Assembly: GCF_900111495.1 (NCBI RefSeq) | Contig: NZ_FOIU01000001.1 | Location: 1,364,001-1,428,000, forward strand | Length of the DNA: 64,000 nucleotides | Direction: 5' to 3' | From: Chryseobacterium wanjuense | GTDB lineage: Bacteria; Bacteroidota; Bacteroidia; Flavobacteriales; Weeksellaceae | In this document: one piece after another, positions 17,076 to 24,868 of the stretch | Numbering within the stretch: the stretch's first letter is position 1 | Layout of the letters: each line of letters opens with the position of its first letter | Translations under genes and position numbers: made by a program | The notes under the pieces: generated by a model | What the model saw: the letters and a program-made list of their open reading frames with translations, nothing else | Told to the model about the DNA's origin: nothing | Database searches by the model: none

Positions 17076-18059
17076 TTATTCTGAAATAATTTGTGCCGAT
17101 GCAGAAATCTGCCCGTCGATACTGATATCATGTACCTGAGAAGCCGGAGTGCGGTCGATCACAAGACTTACCAGTTCGGGACGGCTGTAGTGGCCTTTTG
17201 CATCCATAAGACGCTTGCGGGAATCTATTTTAGATAAATCGATATCGGCGATCACTTCTCCTTCTCCGGATTTGATAGGTTCTCCGATGATCTGACCTTC
17301 AGGATTAATAATCGCAGTGAAACATCCTCCTGAAATGGGACCGATTGGCCCTCCTGTATCCTGAGCGATCTGCTTCTGCTGTTCTTCATCCAGCCAGCCT
17401 GTAGCACAAACTACGAAACAGGCAGATTCCATGGCGTGCTGACGAACGTTGATTTCTGTTTGTTCACTATGCAAAGGGCCAAGGAATGATCCTGGATACA
17501 TCGCCGAATGAATCTGTTCACCATCTGCAATCATCGCATATCGGAATAATGGATTGTAGTGTTCCCAGCAAGCCAACTGCCCTATTCTTCCCACTGCGCT
17601 GTCTACGGCTCTGAGACCTGAAGCATCTCCTTGTCCCCAAACCATTCTTTCGTGGTAAGTTGGTGTTAGTTTTCTTCTGCGCTGGATCAATGTTCCATCT
17701 GAATCGAAAAGAAGCTGTGTATTATAGATGGTTCCGCCATCACGTTCGTTCACTCCGATGGAAACGACCATATTGGCTTCCTTAGCGGCTTTCCCGATCG
17801 CATCTGTATCCGCAGAAGGGACAACGATGGATTCTTCCAACAGTTTCAAGTGTTCCTGTGCCATCGCATAAGGCGCCTGAATAAAAGAGAAATAAGGATA
17901 ATAAGGAATAATGGTTTCCGGGAAAGTGGCGAATTCCACTCCTTTTTCTCCCAATTCAAGAATTTTATTAATTATTTTATCAATAGTTCCCTGTTTGCTG
18001 TATAATACAGGGCTGATCTGCACGGCGGCAACTTTTACGGTTTTGTTTGAGTTCTTCAT
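17076..18059 (-). CDS. Nitrilase-family carbon-nitrogen hydrolase
   Basis: The 327-residue protein has the Glu-Lys-Cys triad of the nitrilase superfamily: Glu in FATFPETIIPYYPYF, Lys in RRRKLTPTYHERMVWGQGD, Cys in GQLACWEHYNPL. The CWEHYNPL context is that of true nitrilases (nitrile to carboxylate plus ammonia) rather than amidases. No signal peptide is seen. The frame is open to 18143, but the TetR-type operator at 18093-18104 lies inside that extension, so the ATG at 18059 was chosen. Next in the operon is an epoxide hydrolase, which suggests a xenobiotic or plant-nitrile detoxification unit. Confidence 0.93.
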   Translation of the reverse strand: MKNSNKTVKVAAVQISPVLYSKQGTIDKIINKILELGEKGVEFATFPETIIPYYPYFSFIQAPYAMAQEHLKLLEESIVVPSADTDAIGKAAKEANMVVSIGVNERDGGTIYNTQLLFDSDGTLIQRRRKLTPTYHERMVWGQGDASGLRAVDSAVGRIGQLACWEHYNPLFRYAMIADGEQIHSAMYPGSFLGPLHSEQTEINVRQHAMESACFVVCATGWLDEEQQKQIAQDTGGPIGPISGGCFTAIINPEGQIIGEPIKSGEGEVIADIDLSKIDSRKRLMDAKGHYSRPELVSLVIDRTPASQVHDISIDGQISASAQIISE

Positions 18060-18092
18060 AATAATGTGTGTTTTAAGGGTTTTGATAAAAAC

Positions 18093-18104
18093 GACCGATC
18101 GGTC
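18093..18104. promoter_or_regulatory. TetR-type operator upstream of the nitrilase gene
   Basis: GACCGATCGGTC is a perfect 12-bp palindrome of the kind bound by TetR-family repressors. It lies between the stop of the TetR gene (18124) and the start of the nitrilase gene (18059). This suggests the regulator controls the nitrilase-epoxide hydrolase genes and not only itself. Confidence 0.75.
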
Positions 18105-18123
18105 ATTTTTTAAGTAAAAAAAT

Positions 18124-18711
18124 TTATAACAGATTTTCTTCAACTTCCATTTTCAGGAGTTTTTCGATAGTTTTCATCTGTTTTGCACTACCTGTGATTT
18201 TTTTCATCATGATAGCTCCTTCGATCATGGCATAGGCTTTTATGGCAAATTCTTCGGCATTCCATTCATTACTGAATTCTTCGCTGTCTATACCTTCCTG
18301 AATAGTTGTTCTTATTTTTTTATGGATAGTATCTATTGTTTTTTTGATCTTTCTTCTCGATACGTCATTGGTGTCATCTACTTCCATTCCTAAGTTTAAG
18401 AAAGGACAACCTCCCTCAAAAGGCGGAATCTCCGGGTTTAGAAAGACTTCAAAATAATCAAAGAGTCTCTTCTTTACACTTCCGCTGCCTGCTAAAGCAG
18501 CATCCATAAGTTTCAGTTGCTTGTCGATATAGTATTCTACAACGGCATGGGAAATGGCTTCTTTATTTTCAAAGTGCACGTACAAACTACCTTTGGCCAG
18601 CTTTGTGACTTCGAGAATGTCGCTGAGGCTTGTTCCTGCGATTCCTTTTTTGTTAAATAGTAAAGCCGACTTTTCAATAATCAGTTGCTTTGTCTTTTCT
18701 GCTTTTCCCAT
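18124..18711 (-). CDS. TetR/AcrR-family transcriptional regulator
   Basis: The 195-residue protein begins with a TetR helix-turn-helix: KTKQLIIEKSALLFNKKGIA, TSLSDILEVTKLAKGSLYVH, FENKEAISHAVVEYY. The C-terminal ligand-binding half includes CPFLNLGMEVDDTND, with a Cys that might react with an electrophile. It is followed immediately by a perfect palindromic operator and then by the nitrilase and epoxide hydrolase genes. It is therefore probably the repressor of that set, released by a nitrile, an epoxide or an organic peroxide (ohr lies upstream); the ligand is unknown. Confidence 0.92.
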   Translation of the reverse strand: MGKAEKTKQLIIEKSALLFNKKGIAGTSLSDILEVTKLAKGSLYVHFENKEAISHAVVEYYIDKQLKLMDAALAGSGSVKKRLFDYFEVFLNPEIPPFEGGCPFLNLGMEVDDTNDVSRRKIKKTIDTIHKKIRTTIQEGIDSEEFSNEWNAEEFAIKAYAMIEGAIMMKKITGSAKQMKTIEKLLKMEVEENLL

Positions 18712-18781
18712 AGAATTTTTAATTATTAATTATAAATCAGATTGCTTTGATGATAGATACTATCCAAAAATGATCCTGTGA

Positions 18782-19210
18782 TTAAAGGATAATGGTTTCT
18801 ACTTTTATGTTACCTTTTACCATTTTAGAATAAGGGCATAAAGAGTGTGCAGCTTCTGCGACAGATTTTGCCGTTTCGTTGTCAATTCCCGGAAGGCTGA
18901 TGTTGAGACGAGCCTTTAAAGAATATCCGTCTGTTTCTGATAAAACCAGGTCTACTTCTGCATGTACGGTTGCATCTGCAGGGAATTTAATGTCTTTAGC
19001 AGCGGCAGCTTTCCCCATCGCTCCGATAAAACACGCAGACCAACCTGCTGCAAACAGTTGTTCAGGGTTTGTACCTTCTCCGATGGCTCCGGGAGCTGTA
19101 AGTTTCACGTTCAGTTTTCCGTCTGTACTTTTTGCTGAACCTCCTCGTCCTCCAATGGTAATGGTGGATCCTGTGTAAATTACTTTTTCGTTTTGAGTTG
19201 CATTTTCCAT
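18782..19210 (-). CDS. ohr: Ohr-family organic hydroperoxide reductase
   Basis: The 142-residue protein has both redox cysteines of the Ohr subfamily: the first in GWSACFIGAM, the second in AAHSLCPYSKMVKGN. Together with the GGRGGSAKSTDGKL start this separates Ohr from OsmC. Ohr reduces fatty-acid hydroperoxides in the cytoplasm using dihydrolipoamide. A textbook Bacteroidota promoter lies upstream (19274-19304), so it has its own transcription start. The TetR gene follows after 70 bp on the same strand. Confidence 0.94.
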   Translation of the reverse strand: MENATQNEKVIYTGSTITIGGRGGSAKSTDGKLNVKLTAPGAIGEGTNPEQLFAAGWSACFIGAMGKAAAAKDIKFPADATVHAEVDLVLSETDGYSLKARLNISLPGIDNETAKSVAEAAHSLCPYSKMVKGNIKVETIIL

Positions 19211-19273
19211 TGTCTTAAAAAATTTTAGTTAATATGTTTCTTGCTGATTTAGAGATACTTCTAAATTGCTCGA

Positions 19274-19304
19274 CAAAGGTATTGGTACGATGCAACGATC
19301 CAAA
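19274..19304 (-). promoter_or_regulatory. Consensus Bacteroidota promoter of ohr
   Basis: On the minus strand TTTG (19304-19301) is followed by exactly 19 bases and then TACCTTTG (19281-19274). Both boxes and the spacing match the established TTTG-N19-TAnnTTTG consensus. The leader to the ohr start would be about 58 bases. Confidence 0.85.
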
Positions 19305-19403
19305 TGACAATGATGTTCAAACGGACAAACTAGACTCCGAAACAGACATTTTGTATGGTGAAGTCTTATTTAATTTGGTAAAGAATAATTGAGTTTTGTG
19401 TTT

Positions 19404-19862
19404 TTAATCTTTCTTTTTGTACTCTTCAATATTTTTAAACTGATGATAAGAATCTCTGATGTGTTTTAACTGATCGGCGACGGTTTTTGAACTTTCAGAG
19501 GAAAGATCTCCGCTGCTCAAGGCGTTTTCATAGGCTTCAATAGCTGCTTTTTCGCCAAAAACTACATTTCCTAAGGTAGATTCTACGTTGGCAGACATGA
19601 AAGAGTTTTTAATGTCAATCCAGGTTCTGTGCAGCGCTCCGGCTACGGACGGCGAATCCTGGGCATTGCCTCCTCTTTCTGTGATGAGGTTAATGAGTTC
19701 GTTCTTCATCACTTTCGAGAAAGAAATCATGCGGGCGTATTCGTCTTTTACATCAGGATAATTTTCCCAGATTTTTCCTTCTACTTTTGCAAAACCTTGA
19801 ATCCTGTCGTTGGTAATGTGAAGCAGGTCATTCAAGACCGATATTTCTTGTTGATTTTCCAT
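19404..19862 (-). CDS. PA2169-family four-helix-bundle protein (DUF2383)
   Basis: The 152-residue protein is all-helical and ferritin-like. It has the DUF2383 features: ISVLNDLLHITNDRIQGFAK near the start, the middle ALHRTWIDIKNSF and FGEKAAIEAYENAL. Members are small stress proteins of unknown reaction that often lie near catalase or ohr-type genes. No signal peptide is seen. It is the second ferritin-like stress protein in this window after the DUF892 protein. Confidence 0.88.
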   Translation of the reverse strand: MENQQEISVLNDLLHITNDRIQGFAKVEGKIWENYPDVKDEYARMISFSKVMKNELINLITERGGNAQDSPSVAGALHRTWIDIKNSFMSANVESTLGNVVFGEKAAIEAYENALSSGDLSSESSKTVADQLKHIRDSYHQFKNIEEYKKKD

Positions 19863-19942
19863 GATAAAATATTTTTGTGGGTGTTGAAAAATTTGTACAA
19901 GAATTATGCCTTCAGGTTAAAAATTTACATTATAAATTCATG

Positions 19943-19969
19943 AAAAAACCGCCCTGGAAAAGAGCGGTT
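19943..19969 (-). terminator. Terminator of the bacteriocin-like peptide gene
   Basis: On the minus strand AACCGC pairs with GCGGTT across an 11-base loop and is followed by TTTT. It starts 26 bp after the peptide's stop codon, which gives that gene its own 3' end. Confidence 0.85.
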
Positions 19970-19994
19970 AATCCTTATGTAGCATGTTGTTATC

Positions 19995-20279
19995 TTAGCA
20001 AGTAGATCCGCATGCAAGAACTTTGATTGTTACAACACCATTTATGACACACTGTACCTGGCATAATGTCGTTTCCACAACACCTCCAAGCCCCGCAACA
20101 GCACCACCTACAGTAGTTACCACACCGGTTCCAACACCATTTACTACACCGCCAAGACCAGTTACTGTGTTGCCTGCAACAGTTCCAACACCATTCACAA
20201 CTCCTATGACGTTGTCAAGAATTCCGTTTCCATTGATTGTTTTCAATTCAGTTCTGTTCAATTTTTTTAAGTTTTTCAT
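19995..20279 (-). CDS. Bacteriocin-like peptide: class II-type leader, Gly/Val repeat core, two CX3C motifs
   Basis: The 94-residue product begins MKNLKKLNRTELKTINGNG. This matches the leader seen on many Bacteroidota bacteriocin-like peptides, which usually ends in GG; here it ends NGNG. The core (about residues 20-70) is built of repeats GVVNGVGT...GLG starting at residues 26, 44 and 66, almost only Gly, Val, Thr, Asn and Leu. The tail has four cysteines at 73, 77, 90 and 94 (CX3C-X12-CX3C). No immunity, peptidase-transporter or modification gene is nearby, so export would need a system elsewhere. It has its own terminator. Antibacterial activity is unproven; a surface-assembling peptide is an alternative. 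Confidence 0.8.
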   Translation of the reverse strand: MKNLKKLNRTELKTINGNGILDNVIGVVNGVGTVAGNTVTGLGGVVNGVGTGVVTTVGGAVAGLGGVVETTLCQVQCVINGVVTIKVLACGSTC

Positions 20280-20609
20280 GATTTAAATATTTTGTGATTA
20301 ATAATTCACTAATATATGAATAATTACAGTCTGTTAAAATAATTTTCAAAAAAATAATTAAAATTTTATATTAATTAATATTCAATTAACATAATTAATA
20401 TTTAGTATTTATTTCGTTCCCTATCTATTAATTTATTCCTTTTAAAAATAGATTAGAAATGATGTGTTTTTTTGTTTAAGTCATTTTACAAAGCTCAATT
20501 AAGTAATCGATTTATTTTACATTAATTTAAAAGGTTAAACCATTAATCAGAAATTTAATTGTCGTATTTTTGTTTATATAAATTCACGATATACTCAAAA
20601 CGATTTTAA
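20280..20609. other. AT-rich intergenic region with a plus-strand -7 box
   Basis: This 330-bp divergent gap holds the promoters of the bacteriocin-like gene (minus) and the Cof phosphatase (plus). An exact -7 box, TATTTTTG, is at 20565-20572 on the plus strand, giving a leader of about 30 bases to the phosphatase start. I see no other gene or repeat in it. Confidence 0.5.
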
Positions 20610-21419
20610 ATGATGGATACTTTTAATGCTGAAAACCCTACCCCAATAAAAGCTGTATTTTTCGATATCGACGGAACTTTAATAAGTTTTAAAACCAATA
20701 AAATCCCCGATTCTACCAAGAAAGCGATTGAAAATCTACGTCGTAAAGGAATTAAAGTGATTGTCGCAACAGGCCGTTCTATCAATACCTTGGCGCATAT
20801 CTCGCATATCGAATTTGATGGTTTTATTACTTTTAATGGAGGATATTGCGCGACGACTGATGGTGAAATTTTATCTAAAAACATAATTGACCCGAATGAT
20901 ATTAAGAATTTAATCAATTACGCTGAAAATTTTCCTTTAAGCTATTCGCTCATGTACGAAGATAAAGTGGAGATCAATGATGCGACTCCTGAAGTTGTTG
21001 GGATGTATGCTCATGTGAATCTTCCGGTTCCTCCTATTCATGATAAAGAAAATATTGATATTGAAAATGTATTTCAGGCGAATATTTTTCTTGGTCCTGA
21101 TGCTGAAAAAGAGTTCATGGAAACGGTAATGCCTAACAGTGTGGCTTCAAGATGGACGCCTTTATTTGCCGATGTGAATCCGGGAGGAATTAGTAAAAAG
21201 GTCGGTGTACAGACTTTTTGCGATCATTTCGGGATCGATGTTTCAGAAACCATGTCTTTTGGAGATGGTGGAAATGACATTTTTATGTTAAAATTTACGA
21301 AAATCGGAATTGCAATGGGAAATGCCAATGAAAATGTAAAAGAAATCGCCGATTATATTACGGAAGACGTTGATAATAACGGTATTGAAAAGGCTTTGCT
21401 GCATTTTGGACTTATTTAA
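20610..21419 (+). CDS. Cof-type HAD-IIB phosphatase
   Basis: The 269-residue protein has the HAD motif I FFDIDGTLISF, motif II ATGRS, a Cof-type C2B cap and motif IV GDGGNDIFMLK. HAD-IIB Cof enzymes dephosphorylate sugar phosphates, flavin mononucleotide or pyridoxal phosphate in the cytoplasm. The substrate cannot be told from sequence. Two Met codons stand at the start (MMDTF), so the exact start is uncertain by one codon. It appears monocistronic. Confidence 0.93.
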   Translation: MMDTFNAENPTPIKAVFFDIDGTLISFKTNKIPDSTKKAIENLRRKGIKVIVATGRSINTLAHISHIEFDGFITFNGGYCATTDGEILSKNIIDPNDIKNLINYAENFPLSYSLMYEDKVEINDATPEVVGMYAHVNLPVPPIHDKENIDIENVFQANIFLGPDAEKEFMETVMPNSVASRWTPLFADVNPGGISKKVGVQTFCDHFGIDVSETMSFGDGGNDIFMLKFTKIGIAMGNANENVKEIADYITEDVDNNGIEKALLHFGLI

Positions 21420-21556
21420 TTATTATTAAATTTTTCCTTTATTTTAAGCGTTTAAATGTTAAATTTTCATGTAAAAATTGATTTTGTGGTATTTGTTTAA
21501 GTTTTGTTTTTCACAAAAGGCACAATATGTGTATTAAAACTAACAGATAACATTAA

Positions 21557-21739
<183 letters not shown>

Positions 21740-21756
21740 TGTAAAAAACTGAAGAT

Positions 21757-21804
21757 AAAAGCTGGAAATGGGAAAACATAAATTCTTAATTTCCAGCTTT
21801 TTTT
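21757..21804 (+). terminator. Terminator after the lmo0937-type gene
   Basis: AAAAGCTGGAAAT (21757-21769) pairs with ATTTCCAGCTTTT (21789-21801) and a T-run follows. The 13-bp stem is perfect. Confidence 0.9.
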
Positions 21805-21818
21805 ATTAAAATCTAACA

Positions 21819-22033
21819 GTTGTTGTTTTGTTGTTGGTCAATCGCTAAGGCGCAAATTTTTAATAATTTAAATACTGTTTTAAGGCGCAAGGATTTTATC
21901 TTCGATAAAATTTAGTAACGCACATTTATTCTCGACTTCGCTAATTGAAATCTTTGATTTCTTGCGCCTTAAAATATAATAATTTGATTATAAAACTTGC
22001 GCCTTAGCGATTGACCAACAACAAAACAAAAAC
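21819..22033. repeat. 215-bp palindromic MITE-like element with 37-bp terminal inverted repeats
   Basis: The outer arms 21819-21855 and 21997-22033 are inverted repeats with one mismatch in 37 bp; they share GGTCAATCGCTAAGGCGCAA. A second perfect nested pair, TTTTAAGGCGCAAG (21878-21891) and CTTGCGCCTTAAAA (21961-21974), lies inside. The centre carries a small hairpin ATTTTATC/GATAAAAT. The AAGGCGCAA core thus occurs four times, two per strand. There is no coding sequence. It lies between the lmo0937-type gene and the end of the AraC gene. It resembles non-autonomous palindromic repeats of Flavobacteriia, mobilised or spread by an unknown route. Confidence 0.9.
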
Positions 22034-22071
22034 TACAAAAAAACGTCTATATTTTTATTTAAAATTTAAAC

Positions 22072-22962
22072 TTAATTCAAGTTTGTTTTTCTGAATTCCA
22101 AAGGCTTCATTCCCGTCTGTTTTTTGAAAAGACGTGTAAAATAAGAAGCATTCTCAAATCCCAGTTCATAAGCAATCTCCGTTACTCCTTTTTCTCCGAT
22201 TCGTAGCAAATTTTTCGCTTCTGAAATCAGGAAAATATGAATCAGCTCAATAGCTGTTTTACCGGATTCCTGCTTCAATAGATCACTTAGATAACGGGGT
22301 GAAATAGCCAGTTGCTCAGCAATATAGCTTACATTCGGAAGTCCTTTGTTCTCTAAGTTTCCTTCGTTAATGTATTTTTTTAATACATCATTGAATTTTG
22401 ATGTAGTTTTTCCTGTAATCTGTGCACGGTCAATAAACTGTCTTTTGTAAAAACGCTGAGAATATTTTAAAATGGATGAAACATGGCTTAAAATTATTTC
22501 ACGGCTGTATTCATCGGGGTTATTGAAATATTCATTCTGGATTTTTTCGTGAAGCTCAAGAATGATCTGCTCCTCTTTCGGTGAAAGATGGATGGCTTCC
22601 GTTACCTCATAATCAAAAAATCCGTATTGATCGATAGTTTTAAACAACTCATGACCGTTGAGATAATCAGGATCAATCATTAGCATAAAACCATTTTCCT
22701 CAAATTTCAGGTCTTTCATTTCAATCACCTGTCTCGGCTTGGTAAAAAACAGACAGCCATTGTCGTGGTCATAAGGCGTCCTACCGTACATGAAAATCCC
22801 GGATTTTATTTTTTTGAATGCAATAATGTAGCAGTCAGCAGTAAATTCCTGATTACCTAGAGTACAGGTTGAAAGACAGCCCACCAAACCCAAAAGCGGA
22901 TGCTGAGGCGGATCCCAAAGATTTCCTGCATGAAGTTCTGTGATGGTTTTATAATGTTTCAT
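22072..22962 (-). CDS. AraC-family transcriptional regulator
   Basis: The 296-residue protein has a C-terminal AraC double helix-turn-helix: the first helix pair is in VSYIAEQLAISPRYLSDLLK, the second is the family signature GVTEIAYELGFENASYFTRL followed by FKKQTGMKPLEFRK. The N-terminal part is a cupin-like sensor domain with unknown ligand. It is the last gene of a minus-strand cluster with an alpha/beta hydrolase (8 bp upstream), an SDR and an aldo/keto reductase, which it probably regulates. Confidence 0.93.
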   Translation of the reverse strand: MKHYKTITELHAGNLWDPPQHPLLGLVGCLSTCTLGNQEFTADCYIIAFKKIKSGIFMYGRTPYDHDNGCLFFTKPRQVIEMKDLKFEENGFMLMIDPDYLNGHELFKTIDQYGFFDYEVTEAIHLSPKEEQIILELHEKIQNEYFNNPDEYSREIILSHVSSILKYSQRFYKRQFIDRAQITGKTTSKFNDVLKKYINEGNLENKGLPNVSYIAEQLAISPRYLSDLLKQESGKTAIELIHIFLISEAKNLLRIGEKGVTEIAYELGFENASYFTRLFKKQTGMKPLEFRKTNLN

Positions 22963-22970
22963 GAAAAATT

Positions 22971-23810
22971 TTAATTTGATGCTAAAAATAAGTTGATATA
23001 ATCTGCTGTTAACTCAGGGAACTGATGCTGCGGCCCATGTCCCGATCCGTGCAGAATAATATGCTGCATACTGGGAGCATTCTGCAATAATGGAAACCAA
23101 TTATCTGTCGCAAAGCTGATATCATGATCGCCTGAAACCACCAAAACCGGAGTTTTTAAGGTTTTATAAGCTTCTCTGAAATTGAGTTTATCTTCTTTAA
23201 AACTTGCTGTTCCCGAAAAATACCTTTGAAAAATGTCCATTGTAGACGGAATCAAGCTGACATCCAGTCTTTGGCTGATCCTGTTGTGAGACTCTACGGC
23301 AGCAATTTTACTGGCTTCCAATGCCGGTTCGAAGAATAAATAATATTCATCATCTAGGTCATTAACAGGTTTCAAAGCATGATCATAGAAAACCTCCTCG
23401 ATCGGAATTTCGTTTTCCCCGGGAGGATTTGTTCCTATTAATACCGTTTTCAACACCCTGTCCTGGTTCTGGAACATCACCGTCTGCGCGACCAATCCAC
23501 CATAAGACCAGCCCAGAATATTGAATTTTTCAATCTCAAGAAAATCTGCCAGTTGAGGAACTGTGGCTGCAACTTCTGCGATATGTAAAGGAAGTTCTCC
23601 TTCCGAACTCCCGATTCCCGGATAATCCAACAAAATGATGGTATTATTTTCTGCAAGTTTATCCAAAAACAAAGGATCCCAGGTATCCATTATTCCTCTG
23701 AAACGATTGGTAAAAAACATGGGCATTCCTTTTCCAAACTTACGATAAGCGATGTTGTGACCATTAATGGGCGCAAATTGCGTTGCTGATGTTAAAGCAT
23801 TTGAATTCAT
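22971..23810 (-). CDS. Alpha/beta hydrolase
   Basis: The 279-residue cytoplasmic protein has the alpha/beta-hydrolase fold. The nucleophile elbow is GWSYGG, the segment LLDYPGIGSSEGE follows strand 3, the acid is in VVSGDHDISFA and the His in HGSGHGPQHQFP. The substrate is unknown. A perfect -7 box TACATTTG lies just upstream (23835-23842), so it may start its own transcript with the AraC gene, which follows after 8 bp. Confidence 0.9.
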   Translation of the reverse strand: MNSNALTSATQFAPINGHNIAYRKFGKGMPMFFTNRFRGIMDTWDPLFLDKLAENNTIILLDYPGIGSSEGELPLHIAEVAATVPQLADFLEIEKFNILGWSYGGLVAQTVMFQNQDRVLKTVLIGTNPPGENEIPIEEVFYDHALKPVNDLDDEYYLFFEPALEASKIAAVESHNRISQRLDVSLIPSTMDIFQRYFSGTASFKEDKLNFREAYKTLKTPVLVVSGDHDISFATDNWFPLLQNAPSMQHIILHGSGHGPQHQFPELTADYINLFLASN

Positions 23811-23834
23811 AGTCTTATGATTAAAAGTCTATAT

Positions 23835-23842
23835 CAAATGTA
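23835..23842 (-). promoter_or_regulatory. -7 box of the hydrolase-AraC unit
   Basis: TACATTTG on the minus strand is an exact TAnnTTTG match, 24 bases upstream of the hydrolase start. No TTTG is found at the -33 position. Confidence 0.45.
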
Positions 23843-23847
23843 AGAAA

Positions 23848-24672
23848 TTAATGGCCATGTGCAGCAATGCTTACTTCTTTCCATTCTTCAATGTCTTTTA
23901 ATCTGTTGTTATACATCTCATGAACGAATTGATAGGCTATTTTTCCTAATAATAATCGTAACGGAGGATTTTCGCTGTCCACAACTTTTAAAATAGGTTC
24001 GATGGTAGCATTCGGATCTCCCCAAAGTTCTCCATTTTCTCCTGTTGCTGCAAAACCTTCACGTACAGGATTATAATCTGCAATATCTGAAGTAGTTTGT
24101 GTTGCTGAGCTTCCCGCCCATTCTGTAGCGAATCCGTTGGGTTCGATTAAAGTGAATTTTATTCCTAAATGTGCCACTTCTGATGCAATAGTTTCACTTA
24201 AACCTTCCACAGCGAATTTTGAAGCATTATATAAACCTAGCATGGGTAACGTTTTGATTCCCAGAAAGCTGGAAACCTGAATGATATGTCCGCTTTTTTG
24301 AGCTCTCATTACCGGTAATACAGCCTGGGTCACCCATAACAATCCGAAAAAATTGGTTTCCATTTGAGCTCTTGCCTGCTCTTCTGTCGTTTCTTCCACT
24401 GTTCCGAAAAGTCCGTAACCTGCATTGTTAATTAAAATATCAATACCTCCGAAATGTTGCTGAATGGTATCGACTGCCTGCTGAACCTGTTCTTTATTCG
24501 TCACATCCAATTGTACCGGAAGAATATTATCTCCGTATTTTTCCACAAGATCATCCAACGCTGCAATATTTCTGGCGGAAGCGGCCACTTTATCACCTCT
24601 TTTTAAAAATGCTTCCGTCCATAGTTTTCCGAATCCTCTTGATGCTCCTGTTATAAAAACTGTTTTTGCCAT
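23848..24672 (-). CDS. Short-chain dehydrogenase/reductase
   Basis: The 274-residue protein has the SDR cofactor motif TGASRGFG near the N-terminus, NNAGYG, the catalytic Ser in IIQVSSFLG and the YNASK motif, here within LGLYNASKFAVEGLSETIAS. The preference between NADPH and NADH is not certain, but an Arg after the glycine motif and ASARN favour NADPH. The ATG at 24672 (MAKTVFITG) was chosen over the longer frame because an exact -7 box lies at 24721-24728, within the 5' end of that extension. The substrate is unknown. It sits in a cluster with an aldo/keto reductase. Confidence 0.93.
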   Translation of the reverse strand: MAKTVFITGASRGFGKLWTEAFLKRGDKVAASARNIAALDDLVEKYGDNILPVQLDVTNKEQVQQAVDTIQQHFGGIDILINNAGYGLFGTVEETTEEQARAQMETNFFGLLWVTQAVLPVMRAQKSGHIIQVSSFLGIKTLPMLGLYNASKFAVEGLSETIASEVAHLGIKFTLIEPNGFATEWAGSSATQTTSDIADYNPVREGFAATGENGELWGDPNATIEPILKVVDSENPPLRLLLGKIAYQFVHEMYNNRLKDIEEWKEVSIAAHGH

Positions 24673-24720
24673 TATCTTTCTTTTTTTATTGTTAAAAATT
24701 TTGTTTGTTTTTTGATAAGG

Positions 24721-24728
24721 CAAAGTTA
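24721..24728 (-). promoter_or_regulatory. -7 box of the SDR gene
   Basis: TAACTTTG on the minus strand matches TAnnTTTG exactly, 48 bases upstream of the chosen start. Confidence 0.45.
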
Positions 24729-24820
24729 TCTGGAGAAGCAGGTAAAAATTTAACCCATTTTAGCGGAATATTAGCACAGAATTACGTAAGAATAAATTAT
24801 AAAAAATTAAAAATAGTTTT

Positions 24821-24856
24821 AATTGACCAGTTCTTTAATCTCAGAACCGGCCAATT
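24821..24856 (-). terminator. Terminator of the aldo/keto reductase gene
   Basis: As minus-strand RNA AATTGGCCGGTTCT pairs with AGAACTGGTCAATT, using two G-U pairs, across an 8-base loop. AT-rich DNA with short T-runs follows. It starts 12 bp after the reductase stop. Confidence 0.75.
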
Positions 24857-24868
24857 AATGAAAGAAAA

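Noticed and set aside
18712..18781. GATAG-ATA-CTATC palindrome upstream of tetR as a self-operator
   Set aside because: Five-base arms, sequence unlike the GACCGATCGGTC operator, and easily found by chance in AT-rich DNA.
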